This document shows positions 18,612 to 31,843 of a stretch of 64,000 bases of DNA, in pieces (position 1 is the stretch's first letter; every line of letters starts with the position of its first letter). Below the pieces are notes generated by a model that searched no databases, was not told the DNA's origin, and was given only the letters and a program-made list of their open reading frames with translations. A program made the translations under genes and the position numbers. The stretch is taken from contig NC_087063.1 of assembly GCF_963678635.1 (NCBI RefSeq), positions 40,934,759 to 40,998,758 on the forward strand, read 5' to 3'. The DNA comes from Symsagittifera roscoffensis (Eukaryota > Xenacoelomorpha > Acoela > Convolutidae).

Positions 18612-21600
18612 TAATCTGCAGCGTAGAGGTAGGGAAGGAGACCCGCAACAAAATAAGAGGGTTCGAACCTGGGAAGGGTCGGATGTTTTCGTTTTTAATG
18701 AACTTTTTCGTATACTAGTTAAAGTGCGTCCACTATAAGTTGAGACATGTTAGTTGGATTTTTTTTTTCAATTTGACTGGTACTGCTAATGCGTCATAAT
18801 TGGCTTGCGTCTTGCGTCACTTAGCAGTTATGTAGACTAGGCCTTTCACGACTTTGCCTTTCACTCATTTTATGTCCTGATATTTCCATGGTTGTTCATA
18901 GATATTTTAAGTTTGATTAAACTTTCTAACACTGTGATGATATAAATCCAAGCATAGATGAACTGATCTCCTGACGATTTTGTTGAGCTGATAAACTGTT
19001 CAAAATTGGATTCTCTTTTCGAAACTGCCGGGTTGAAAATGTGTTGATGTTCTTAGAGGAATGTTTTAACTCAATTTTTTTTTACAAGCTGTAACTTTTT
19101 TGATTTGATCAATACTTGTGTTTTTTATAATAACAAGTCCTAAGAAATATAAATTGATCTTCACGATTCAGTTTTGTGAAAGGTTTACCATTTGTAGATC
19201 GAACGTTTTTGTTAGTGACTGTTGCGATTTTGCCTTTCACTCATAATATGATCTGATGTTTTCATGGTTGTTCCTAAGTTTTTCAAGTTCTTGACAATTC
19301 TAGCGTTGTGATGAAATAATTTCAAGCGTATATCAATTGATCTCCTGACGATTAACTTTAACTGATGTTTTTTTGTGGTTTTGATTTTTCAAGGTACTTG
19401 TTTGCAAGTTTGTTACGGTTGATATTATTTCCTGTGTTTTCGGGACACCCATTGTTTGAGCGATTTTCAAATCAGATTCCAGTTGTTTTTTGTGTTGATG
19501 GTCTTAAAGGAATGTTCTTACCCTACTTTTTTACAAGCTCATAAGTTCGCTGATTCGGCCAATACTTGTTTTTTTTTTTGATAATATTAAGTCCTAGGAA
19601 AGATAAATTGATCTTCATGGTTCAGTTTTCCGAAAAATTTAACCATTTGCAGGTCGAAAGGTTTTTTAGTCACTGTTGCTATTTTGTCTTTAACTTAATA
19701 TTTGTCCTGATGTTTCAATGGTTGTTGATAAATCATTCATTAATTTTACTAACACGGTGATGATATAACTTCAAGCATAGATCAACTGATCTCCTGACGA
19801 TTAAATTGAATCGATTTTTTTTGTGATTGTGATTTTTCAAGGTACTTGTTTGCAAGTTTGTTACGGTTGATATTATTTCCAGTGTTATCGGGACACGCCT
19901 TGTTTGAGCGATTTTTGCATCAGATTCCAGTTTTTTTTTGCTTACACTTACTGTTTTTTAGTGTTATTTCCACGCATGCAACCACTGATTCCCGGAAATT
20001 TTGTTTGATCTGATGGAAGTTTGAATTGTCTTGTTTATTTATTTGATTCATTTCATGGGTATATTTTTTATCTCAGTAGTTTTTGAAATGTCTAAATCTC
20101 AGTCTTTTTGAAATGTTTTTTTTTGTCAATTTTATTGAGCTGATCAAATGTTGAAAGTGGTTTTTTTTTCCGAAACTGCTGGGTTGAAAATGTGTTGATG
20201 TTCTTAGAGGAATGATTTTATTTCTACTTTTTTTCAAGCTCTTAAGTTTGCTGATTTGGTCAATACTTTCAAAACTTGTTTTTTGATAATAACAAGTCCT
20301 AGGAAAGATAAATTGGTCTTCATGATAGTTTTCCGAAAGGTTTTACCATTTGTTGGTCGAACGGTTTTTTTAGTCAGTTGCGATTTTGTCTTTCACTTAT
20401 TATTTGTCCTGATGTTTCAATGGTTGTTCTTAAATAATTTATGTTTGATTAAACTTTCCAACACGGTGATGATATAAATTCAAGCATAGATCAACTGATC
20501 TCCTGACGATTAAAAAGAACTGATTTTTTTTTGTGATTGTGATTTTGCAAGGTACTTGTCTGCAAGTTTGTTACGGTTGATATTATTTCCAGTGTTATCG
20601 GGACACGCATCGTTTGAACAATTTTATAATCAGATTCCTTTTTTTTGTGTTGATATTCTCAGAGGAATGTTTTTACCCTACTTTTTTACAGGCTCTTAAA
20701 TTTGCTGATTTGGTCAATACTTGTTTTCTGATAATAACAAGTCCTAGGAAAGATAAATTGATCTTCATGATGCAGTTTTTCGAAAGGTTTAACCATTTGT
20801 ATGTCAAACGGTTTTGTTAGTCATTGTTGCGATTTTGTCTTTCACTAATTATTTGTCCTGATGTTTCAATGGTTGTTCTTAAACAATTTATGTTTGATTA
20901 ACTCCTCTAACACGGTGATGATATAAGTTCAAGCGTAGATCAACTGATATCCTGGTGATTAAATTGAACTGCTTTTTTGTGATTTTGATTTTTCAAGGTA
21001 CTTATTTGCAAGTTTAGTACTGTTGATTTTATTTCCCGTGTTTTCTTGGAGGATTGTTTTACCCTTCTTTTTTTACAAGCTCTTAAGTTTGCTGATTTGG
21101 GCATTACCTGGTTTCTGATAATAACAAGTCCTAGGAAAGATAAATTGATCTTCATGATGCAGTTTTCCAAAAGGCTTTACCATATGTAGGTCGAACGGTT
21201 TTTTTAGTCACTGTTGCGATTTTTTTTTCTTTAATTATTCGTCCTGATTTTTCGATGGTTGTTCTTAAATATTTTTTATGTTTGATTAAACTTTAACAAT
21301 GTGATGATATAATTTCAAGCATAGATCAACTGATCTCCTGACGATTAAAATGAACTGTTTTTTTTCTGATTTTGATTTTTCAAGGTACTTGTTTGCAAGT
21401 TTAGTACGGTTGATATTTTTTCCCGTGTTTTCGGGACACGCATTGTTTGAATGATTTTATAATCAGATTCCTTTTTTTTGTGTTGATATTCTCAGAGAAA
21501 TGTTCTTACCCTTCTTTTTTACAAGCTCTTAAATTAGCTGATTAGGTCAATACTTGGTTGATGATAATAACAAGTCCTAGGAAAGATAAATTGATCTTCA

Positions 21601-22003
21601 TGATGCAGTTTTCCGAAAGGATTTACCATTTTTAGGTCGAACGGTTTTTTCAGTCACTGTTGCGATTTTTCTTTCATTAATTATTTGTGCTGATGTTTCA
21701 CTGGTTCTTACATAATTCATGTTTGATAAAACTTTTTAACACGATGGTGATATAATTTCAAGCATAGATCAACTGATCTCCTGACGATTAAATTGAACTG
21801 ATTCTTTTTTTGTGATTTGGATTTTTCAAGGTACTTGTTTGCAAGTTACGGTTGATATTATTTCCCGTGTTATCGGGACACTCATTGTTTGAACGATTTT
21901 TAAATCAGAGTCCAGTTTTTTTTTGTGTTGATGTTCTTAGAGGATTGTTTTTACCCTTCTTTATTACAAGCTCTTAACTTTGCTGATTTGGTCAATACTT
22001 CAG
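18612..22003 (+). repeat. 3.39-kb higher-order unit, copy 2
   Basis: It starts 3389 bp after copy 1 with the same SINE tail, and the following copy starts 3392 bp later. Differences from copy 1 are mainly homopolymer length changes and scattered substitutions, so the duplication is recent. Confidence 0.9.
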
Positions 22004-25000
22004 TAATCTGCAGCGTAGAGGTAGGGAAGGAGACCCGCAACAAAATAAGAGGGTTCGAACCTGGGAAGGGTCGGATGTTTTCGTTTTTAATGAACTTTTT
22101 CGTATACTAGTTAAAGTGCGTCCACTATAAGTTGAGACATGTTAGTTGGAATTTTTTTTCAATTTGACTGGTACTGCTAATGCGTCATAATTGGCTTGCG
22201 TCTTGCGTCACTTAGCAGTTATGTAGACTAGGCCTTTCACGACTTTGGCTTTCACTCATTTTATGTCCTGATATTTCCATGGTTGTTCATAGATATTTTA
22301 AGTTTGATTAAACTTTCTAACACTGTGATGATATAAATCCAAGCATAGATGAACTGATCTCCTGACGATTTTGTTGAGCTGATAAACTGTTCAAAATTGG
22401 ATTCTCTTTTCGAAACTGCCGGGTTGAAAATGTGTTGATGTTCTTAGAGGAATGTTTTAACTCAAGTTTTTTTTACAAGCTGTAACTTTTTTGATTTGAT
22501 CAATACTTGTGTTTTTTATAATAACAAGTCCTAAGAAATATAAATTGATCTTCACGATTCAGTTTTGTGAAAGGTTTACCATTTGTGGATCGAACGTTTT
22601 TGTTAGTGACTGTTGCGATTTTGCCTTTCACTCATAATATGATCTGATGTTTTCACGGTTGTTCCTAAGTTTTTCAAGTTCTAGACAATTCTAGCGTTGT
22701 GATGAAATAATTTCAAGCGTATATCAATTGATCTCCTGACGATTAACTTTAACTGATGTTTTTTTGTGGTTTTGATTTTTCAAGGTACTTGTTTGCAAGT
22801 TTGTTACGGTTGATATTATTTCCTGTGTTTTCGGGACATCCATTGTTTGAGCGATTTTTAAATCAGATTCCAGTTTTTTTTGTGTTGATGGTCTTAAAGG
22901 AATGTTCTTACCCCACTTTTTTACAAGCTCATAAGTTCGCTGATTCGGCCAATACTTGTTTTTTTTGTAATATTAAGTTCTAGGAAAGATAAATTGATCT
23001 TCATGGTTCAGTTTTCCGAAAAGTTTAACCATTTGCAGGTCGAAAGGTTTTTTTTAGTCACTGTTGCAATTTTGTCTTTAACTTAATATTTGTCCTGATG
23101 TTTCAATGGTTGTTGATAAATCATTCATTAATTTTACTAACACGGTGATGATATAACTTCAAGCATAGATCAACTGATCTCCTGACGATTAAATTGAATC
23201 GATTTTTTTGTGATTGTGATTTTTCAAGGTACTTGTTTGCAAGTTTGTTACGGTTGATATTATTTCCAGTGTTATCGGGACACGTCTTGTTTGAGCGATT
23301 TTTGCATCAGATTCCAGTTTTTTTTTTGCTTATGCTTACTGTTTTTTAGTGTTATTTCCACGCATGCAACCACTGATTCCCGGAAATTTTGTTTGATCTG
23401 ATGGAAGTTTGAATTGTCTTGTTTATTTATTTGATTCATTTCATGGGTATGTTTTTTATCTAAGTGGTTTTTGAAATGTCTAAATCTCAGTCTTTTGGAA
23501 ATGTTTTTTTTGTCAATTTTATTGAGGTGATCAAATGTTGAAAGTGATTTTTTTTCCGAAACTGCTGGGTTGAAAATGTGTTGATGTTCTTAGAGGAATG
23601 ATTTTATTTCTACTTTTTTTCAAGCTCTTAAGTTTGCTGATTTGGTCAATACTTTCAAAACTTGATTTTTGATAATAACAAGTCCTAGGAAAGATAAATT
23701 GATCTTCATGATAGTTTTCCGAAAGGTTTTACCATTTGTTGGTCGAACGGTTTTTTTAGTCACTGTTGCGATTTTGTCTTTCACTTATTATTTGTCCTGA
23801 TGTTTCAATGGTTGTTCTTAAATAATTTATGTTTGATTAAACTTTCCAACACGGTGATGATATAAATTCAAGCATAGATCAACTGATCTCCTGACGATTA
23901 AAAAGAACTGATTTTTTCGTGATTGTGATTTTTCAAGGTACTTGTCTGCAAGTTTGTTACGGTTGATATTATTTCCAGTGTTATCGGGACACGCCTTGTT
24001 TGAGCGATTTTTGCATCAGATTCCAGTTTTTTTTTGCTTACGCTTACTGTTTTTTAGTGTTATTTCCACGCATGCAACCACTGATTCCCGGAAATTTTGT
24101 TTGATCTGATGGAAGTTTGAATTGTCTTGTTTATTTATTTGATTCATTTCATGGGTATATTTTTTATCTCAGTGGTATTCGAAATGTCTAAATCTCAGTC
24201 TTTTTGAAATGTTTTTTTTTGTCAATTTTATTGAGCTGATCAAATGTTGAAAGTGGTTTTTTTTTTCCGAAACTGCTGGGTTGAAAAATGTGTTGATGTT
24301 CTTAGAGGAATGATTTTATTTCTACTTTTTTTCAAGCTCTTAAGTTTGCTGATTTGGTCAATACTTTCAAAACTTGTTTTTTGATAATAACAAGTCCTAG
24401 GAAAGTTAAATTGATCTTCATGATAGTTTTCCGAAAGGTTTTACCTTTTGTTGGTCGAACGGTTTTTTAGTCACTGTTGCGATTTTGTCTTTCACTTATT
24501 ATTTGTCCTGATGTTTCAATGGTTGTTCTTAAATAATTTATGTTTGATTAAACTTTCCAACACGGTGATGATATAAATTCAAGCATAGATCAACTGATCT
24601 CCTTACGATTAAAAAGAACTGATTTTTTTGTTATTGTGATTTTTCAAGGTACTTGTCTGCAAGTTTGTTACGGTTGATATTATTTCCAGTGTTATCGGGA
24701 CACGCATCGTTTGAACAATTTTATAATCAGATTCCTTTTTTTTGTGTTGATATTCTCAGAGGAATGTTTTTACCCTACTTTTTTACAGGCTCTTAAATTT
24801 GCTGATTTGGTCAATACTTGTTTTCTGATAATAACAAGTCCTAGGAAAGATAAATTGATCTTCATGATGCAGTTTTTCGAAAGGTTTAACCATTTGTATG
24901 TCAAACGGTTTTGTTAGTCACTGTTGCGATTTTGTCTTTCACTAATTATTTGTCCTGATGTTTCAATGGTTGTTCTTAAACAATTCATGTTTGATTAACT

Positions 25001-26546
25001 TTTCTAACACGGTAATGATATAAGTTCAAGCGTAGATCAACTGATATCCTGGTGATTAAATTGAACTGCTTTTTTGTGATTTTGATTTTTCAAGGTACTT
25101 ATTTGCAAGTTTAGTACTGTTGATTTTATTTCCCGTGTTTTCTTAGAGGATTGTTTTTACCCTTCTTTTTTACAAGCTCTTAAGTTTGCTGATTTGGGCA
25201 TTACCTGGTTTCTGATAATAACAAGTCCTAGGAAAGAAAAATTGATCTTCATGATGCAGTTTTCCAAAAGGCTTTACCATATGTGGGTCGAACGGTTTTT
25301 TTAGTCACTGTTGCGATTTTTCTTTCTTTAATTATTCGTCCTGATTTTTCGATGGTTGTTCTTAAATATTTTTTATGTTTGATTAAACTTTAACAATGTG
25401 ATGATATAATTTCAAGCATAGATCAACTGATCTCCTGACGATTAAAATGAACTGATTTTTTTCTGATTTTGATTTTTCAAGGTACTTGTTTGCAAGTTTA
25501 GTACGGTTGATATTTTTTCCCGTGTTTTCGGGACACGCATTGTTTGAATGATTTTATAATCAGATTCCTTTTTTTTGTGTTGATATTCTCAGAGGATTGT
25601 TTTTACCCTACTTTTTTACAAGCTCTTAAATTAGCTGATTAGGTCAATACTTGGTTGATGATAATAACAAGTCCTAGGAAAGATAAATTGATCTTCATGA
25701 TGCAGTTTTCCGAAAGGATTTACCATTTTTAGGTCGAACGGTTTTTTCAGTCACTGTTGCGATTTTTCTTTCTTTAATTATTCGTCCTGATTTTTCAATG
25801 GTTGTTTTTAAATATTTTTATGTTTGGTTAAACTTTAACACGGTGATGATATAAATTCAAGCATAGATCAACTGATCTCCTGACGGTTAAATTGAACTGA
25901 TTCTTTTTTTGTGTTTTGATTTTTCAAGGTACTTGTTTCAAGTTTGTTACGGTTGGAGTTAGTTCCCGTGTTTTCGGGACACTCATTGTTTGAGCGATTT
26001 TAAATCAGATTCCATTTTTTTCTGTTGATTTTCTTAGAGGATTGTTTTTACCCTACTTTTTTACAAGCTCTTCAATTAGCTGATTAGGTCAATACTTGGT
26101 TGATGATAATAACAAGTCCTAGGAAAGATAAATTGATCTTCATGATGCAGTTTTCCGAAAGGATTTACCATTTTTAGGTCGAACGGTTTTTTTCAGTCAC
26201 TGTTGCGATTTTTCTTTCATTAATTATTTGTGCTGATGTTTCACTGGTTCTTACATAATTCATGTTTGATAAAACTTTTTAACACGATGGTGATATAAAT
26301 TCAAGCATAGATCAACTGATCTCCTGACGATTAAATTGAACTGATTCTTTTTTTGTGATTTGGATTTTTCAAGGTACTTGCTTGCAAGTTAAGGTTGATA
26401 TTATTTCCCATGTTATCGGGACACTCATTGTTTGAACGATTTTTAAATCAGAGTCCAGTTTTTTTTTGTGTTGATGTTCTTAGAGGATTGTTTTTACCCT
26501 TCTTTATTACAAGCTCTTAACTTTGCTGATTTGGTCAATACTTGCT
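22004..26546 (+). repeat. 3.39-kb higher-order unit, copy 3, expanded
   Basis: It begins with the same SINE tail but is about 1.15 kb longer. A 708-bp local tandem duplication doubles the GCATGC-containing long monomer (CGCATGCAAC at 23361 and 24069), and about one extra 446-bp monomer is present. Near 26540 the words that preceded the SINE tail in the other copies continue instead into an ordinary monomer, which marks the ancestral duplication endpoint. Confidence 0.8.
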
Positions 26547-29500
26547 TTCTGATAATAACAAGTCCTAGGAAAGATAAATTGATCTTCATGAATCAGTTTT
26601 CCGAAAGGTTTTATCATTTGTAGGTCGAACAGTTTTCTTAGTCACTGTTGCAGTTTTTCTTTCACTAATTATTTGTGCTGATGTTTCAATGGTTCTTAAA
26701 TAATTTATGTTTCATTAAACTTTCTAACACGATGATGATATAATTTCAAGCATAGATCAACTGATCTCCTGACGATTAAATTGAACTGATTCTTTCTTTG
26801 TGATTTGGATTTTTCAAAGTACTTGTTTGCAAGTTTGTTACAGTTGATATTATTTCCCGTGTTATCGGGACACTCATTGTTTGAACGATTTTTAAATCAG
26901 AGTCCAGTTTTTTTGTGTTGATGTTCTAAGAGGATTGTTTTTACCCTACTTTATTACAAGCTCTTAATTTTGCTGATTTGGTCAATACTTGCTTTCTGAT
27001 AATAACAAGTCCTTAGAAGAATAAATTGATCTTCATGATTCAGTTTTCAGAAAGGTTTTATCATTTGTAGGTCGAACGGTTTTCTTAGTCACTGTTGCGC
27101 TTTTTCTTTCACTAATTATTTGTGCTGATGTTTCAATGGTTCTTAAATAGTTTGTTTGATTAAACTTTCTAACACGATGATGATATAAATTCAAGCATAG
27201 ATCAACTGATCTCCTGACGATTCAAAAGAACTGATTTTTTTTGTGATTTTTCAAGGTACTTGTTTGCAAGTTTGTTACGGTTGATATTATTTCCAGTGTT
27301 ATCGTTACACGCATTGTTTGAACAATTTATAGTCAGATTCCTTTGTTTGTGTTGATATTCTCAGAGAATGTTTTTACTCTACTTTTTACAGGCTCTTAAG
27401 TTTGGTGACTTGATCAATACTTGTTTTCTGATAATAACAAGGCCTAGGAAAGATAAATTGATCTTATGATGCAGTTTTTCGAAAGGTTTAACCATTTGTA
27501 GGTCAAACGGTTTTGTAAGTCACTGTTGCGATTTTGTCTTTCACTAATTATTTGTCCTGATGTTTCAATGGTTGTTCTTGAATAATTTATGTTTGATTAA
27601 GTTTTCTAACACGGTGATGATATAAGTTCAAGCGTAGATCAACTGATATCCTGGTGATTAAATTGAACTGATTTTTTGTGATTTTGATTTTTCAAGGTAC
27701 TTGTTTGCAAGTTTACTACGGTTGATAGTATTTCCCGTGTTTTCGGGACACGCATTGTTTGAATGATTTTATAATCAGATGCCTTTTTTGTGTTGATATT
27801 CTCAGAGAAATGTTTTACCCTACTCTTTTACAAGCTCTTAAATTTGCTGATTTGGTCAATATTTGGTTGATGATAATAACGAATCCTAGGAAAGATAAAT
27901 TGATCTTCATGATGCAGTTTTCCGAAAGGTTTTACCATTTGTAGGTCGAACGGTTTTTTCAGTCACTGTTAGGATTTTTCTTTCATTAATTATTTGTGCT
28001 GATGTTTCAATGGTTCTTAAATAATTCATGTTTGATCAAACTTTTTAACACGATGGTGATATAAATTCAAGCATAGATCAACTGATCTCCTGACGATTAA
28101 ATTGAACTGATTCTTTTTTTGTGATTTTTGATTTTTCAAGGTACTTGTTTGCAAGTTTGTTACGATTGATAGTATTTCCCGTGTTTTCGGGACACTCATT
28201 GTTTGAGTGATTTTTAAATCAGAGTCCAGTTTTTTTGTGTTGATGTTCTTAGAGGATTGTTTTTACCCTTCTTTATTACAAGCTCTTAATTTTGCTGATT
28301 TGGTCAATACTTGCTTTCTGATAATAACAAGTCATAGGAAAGATAAATTGATCTTCATGAATCAGTTTTCCGAAAGGTTTTGTCATTTGTAGGTCGAACG
28401 GTTTTCTTGGTCACTGCTGCGATTTTTCTTTCACTAATTATTTGTGCTGATGTTTCAATGGTTCTTATATAATTTATGTTTGATTAAATTTTCTAAAACG
28501 ATGATGATATAAATTAAAGCATATATCAACTAATCTCCTGACGATTAAATTGAACTGATTTTTTTGTGATTTTGATTTTTTTAGGTACTTGTCGGCAAGT
28601 TTATAACGGTTGATTTTTTCCCCGTGTTTTCGGGACACGCATTGTTTGAACGATTTTATAATCAGATTCCTTTTTTTGTGTAGATATTCTTAGAGGATTG
28701 TTTTTACCCTACTTTATTACAAGCTCTTAATTTTGCTGATTTGGTCAATACTTGTTTTCTGATGATAACAAGTCCTAGAAAAGATAAATTGATCTCCATG
28801 ATTCAGTTTTCCGAAAGGTTTTACCATTTGTAGGTCGAGCGGTTTTTTCAGTCACTGTTGCGATTTTTCTTTCATTAATTGTTTGTGCTGATGTTTCAAT
28901 GGTTCTTAAATAGTTTGTGAGTGATAAAACTTCTTAACACGATGGTGATATAAATTCAAGCAAAGATCAACTGATCTCCTGACGATTAAATGGAACTGAT
29001 TCTTTTTTTGTGATTTTTGATTTTTCAAGGTACTTGTTTGCAAGTTTGTTACGGTTGATAGTATTTCCCGTGTTTTCGGGACACTCATTGTTTGAGTGAT
29101 TTTTAAATCAGAGTCCAGTTTTTTTGTGTTGATGTTCTTAGAGGATTGTTTTTACCCTTCTTTATTACAAGCTCTTAATTTTGCTGATTTGGTCAATACT
29201 TGCTTTCTGATAATAACAAGTCATAGGAAAGATAAATTGATCTTCATGAATCAGTTTTCCGAAAGGTTTTATCATTTGTAGGTCGAACGGTTTTCTTGGT
29301 CACTGCTGCGATTTTTCTTTCACTAATTATTTGTGCTGATGTTTCAATGGTTCTTATATAATTTATGTTTGATTAAATTTTCTAAAACGATGATGATATA
29401 AATTAAAGCATATATCAACTAATCTCCTGACGATTAAATTGAACTGATTTTTTTGTGATTTTGATTTTTTTAGGTACTTGTCGGCAAGTTTATAACGGTT

Positions 29501-31843
29501 GATTTTTTTCCCGTGTTTTCGGGACACGCATTGTTTGAACGATTTTATAATCAGATTCCTTTTTTTGTGTAGATATTCTTAGAGGATTGTTTTTACCCTA
29601 CTTTATTACAAGCTCTTAATTTTGCTGATTTGGTCAATACTTCTTTTCTGATAATAACAATCCTAGGAAAGATAAATTGATCTCCATGATTCAGTTTTCC
29701 GAAAGGTTTTACCATTTGTAGGTCGAGCGGTTTTTTCAGTCAGTGTTGCGATTTTTCTTTCATCAATTGTTTGTGCTGATGTTTCAATGGTTCTTAAATA
29801 GTTTGTGAGTGATAAAACTTCTTAACACGATGGTGATATAAATTCAAGCAAAGATCAACTGATCTCCTGACGATTAAATGGAACTAATTCTTTTTTTGTG
29901 ATTTTGATTTTTCAAGGTACTTGTTTGCAAGTTTGTAACGGTTTATATTTTTTCCCGTGTTTTCGGGACACTCATTGTTTGAGCGATTTTGAAATCAGAT
30001 TCCAGTTTTTTTGTGTTGATGTTCTAAGAGGATTGTTTTTACCCTACTTTATTACAAGCTCTTAACTTTGCTGATTTGGTCAATACTTCTTTTCTGATAA
30101 TAACAATCCTAGGAAAGATAAATTGATCTTCATGATTCAGTTTTCCGAAAGGTTTTATCATTTGTAGGTCGAACGGTTTTCTTAGTCACTGTTGCGATTT
30201 TTCTTCCACTAAATATTTGTGCTGATGATTCAATGGTTCTTAAATAAATTATGTTTGATTAAACTTTCTATCACGATGATGACATAAATTCAAGCCTAGA
30301 TCAACTGATCTCCTGAAGATTAAATTGAACTGATTTTTTTTATTTTGATTTTTTAGGTACTTGTTTGCAAGTTTATAACGGTTGATATTATTTCCCGTGT
30401 TTTCGGGACACACATTGTTTGAACGATTTTATAATCAGATTCTTTTTTTTTTGATATTCTCAGAGGAATGTCTTTACTCTTTTTTATTACCAGCTCCTAA
30501 GTTTGCTGATTTGGTCAATACTTGTTTTCTGATAATAGCGATTCCTAGGAAACATAAATTGATCTTCATGATGCAGTTTTCCGAAAGGTTTTACAATTTG
30601 TATGTCGAACGATTTTTTTAGTCACTGTTGCGATTTTGTCTTTCACTAACTATTTTTCCTGATGTTTCAATGGTTGTTCTTAAATAATTTTTGTTAGATT
30701 AAACTTTCTAACACGGTGATGATATAAATTCAAGCATAGATTAACTGATCTGACGATTAAAAAGAACTGATTTTTTTTCTAATTTTGATTTTCTAGGTAC
30801 TTGTTCGCAAGTTTAGTACGGTTGATATTATTTATATTATTTATAATATATTATAACACGGATTGTTTGAACTATTTTATAACCAGATTCCTTTTTTTGC
30901 GTTGATATTCTCAGAGGATTGTTTTTACCCTACTTTTTTACAAGCTCCTAAGTTTGCTAATTTTGGCAATACTTGTTTTCTGATAATAACAAGTCCTAGG
31001 AAAGATAAATTGATCTTCATGATTCAGTTTTCCGAAAGGTTTTATCATTTGTAGGTCGAACGGTTTTCTTAGTCACTGTTGCGATTTTTCTTCCACTAAA
31101 TATTTGTGCTGATGATTCAATGGTTCTTAAATAAATTATGTTTGATTAAACTTTCTATCACGATGATGACATAAATTCAAGCCTAGATCAACTGATCTCC
31201 TGAAGATTAAATTGAACTGATTTTTTTTTTATTTTGATTTTCTAGGTACTTGTTTGCAAGTTTATAACGGTTGATATTATTTCCCGTGTTTTCGGGACAC
31301 GCATTGTTTGAACGATTTTATAATCAGATTCTTTTTTTTGTTGATATTCTCAGAGGGATGTCTTTACTCTTTTTTATTACAAGCTCCTAAGTTTGCTGAT
31401 TTGGTCAATACTTGTTTTCTGATAATAGCGAGTCCTAGGAAACATAAATTGATCTTCATGATGCAGTTTTCCGAAAGGTTTTACAATTTGTATGTCGAAC
31501 GATTTTTTTAGTCACTGTTGCGATTTTGTCTTTCACTAACTATTTTTCCTGATGTTTCAATGGTTGTTCTTAAATAATTTTTGTTAGATTAAACTTTCTA
31601 ACACGGTGATGATATAAATTCAAGCATAGATTAACTGATCTGACGATTAAAAAGAACTGATTTTTTTTCTAATTTTGATTTTCTAGGTACTTGTTTGCAA
31701 GTTTAGTACGGTTGATATTATTTATATTATTTATAATATATTATAACACGGATTGTTTGAACTATTTTATAACCAGATTCCTTTTTTTGCGTTGATATTC
31801 TCAGAGGATTGTTTTTACCCTACTTTTTTACAAGCTCCTAAGT
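26546..31843 (+). repeat. 446-bp monomer array with about 0.89-kb dimers
   Basis: Monomers alternate in type, giving dimers: 28207 and 29096 are equivalent points (889 bp), as are 30124 and 31011 (887 bp). In two copies (about 30828-30858 and 31718-31748) the usual CCCGTGTTTTCGGGA hairpin is replaced by an AT-only stretch, ATTTATATTATTTATAATAT, copied along with the dimer. Confidence 0.85.
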
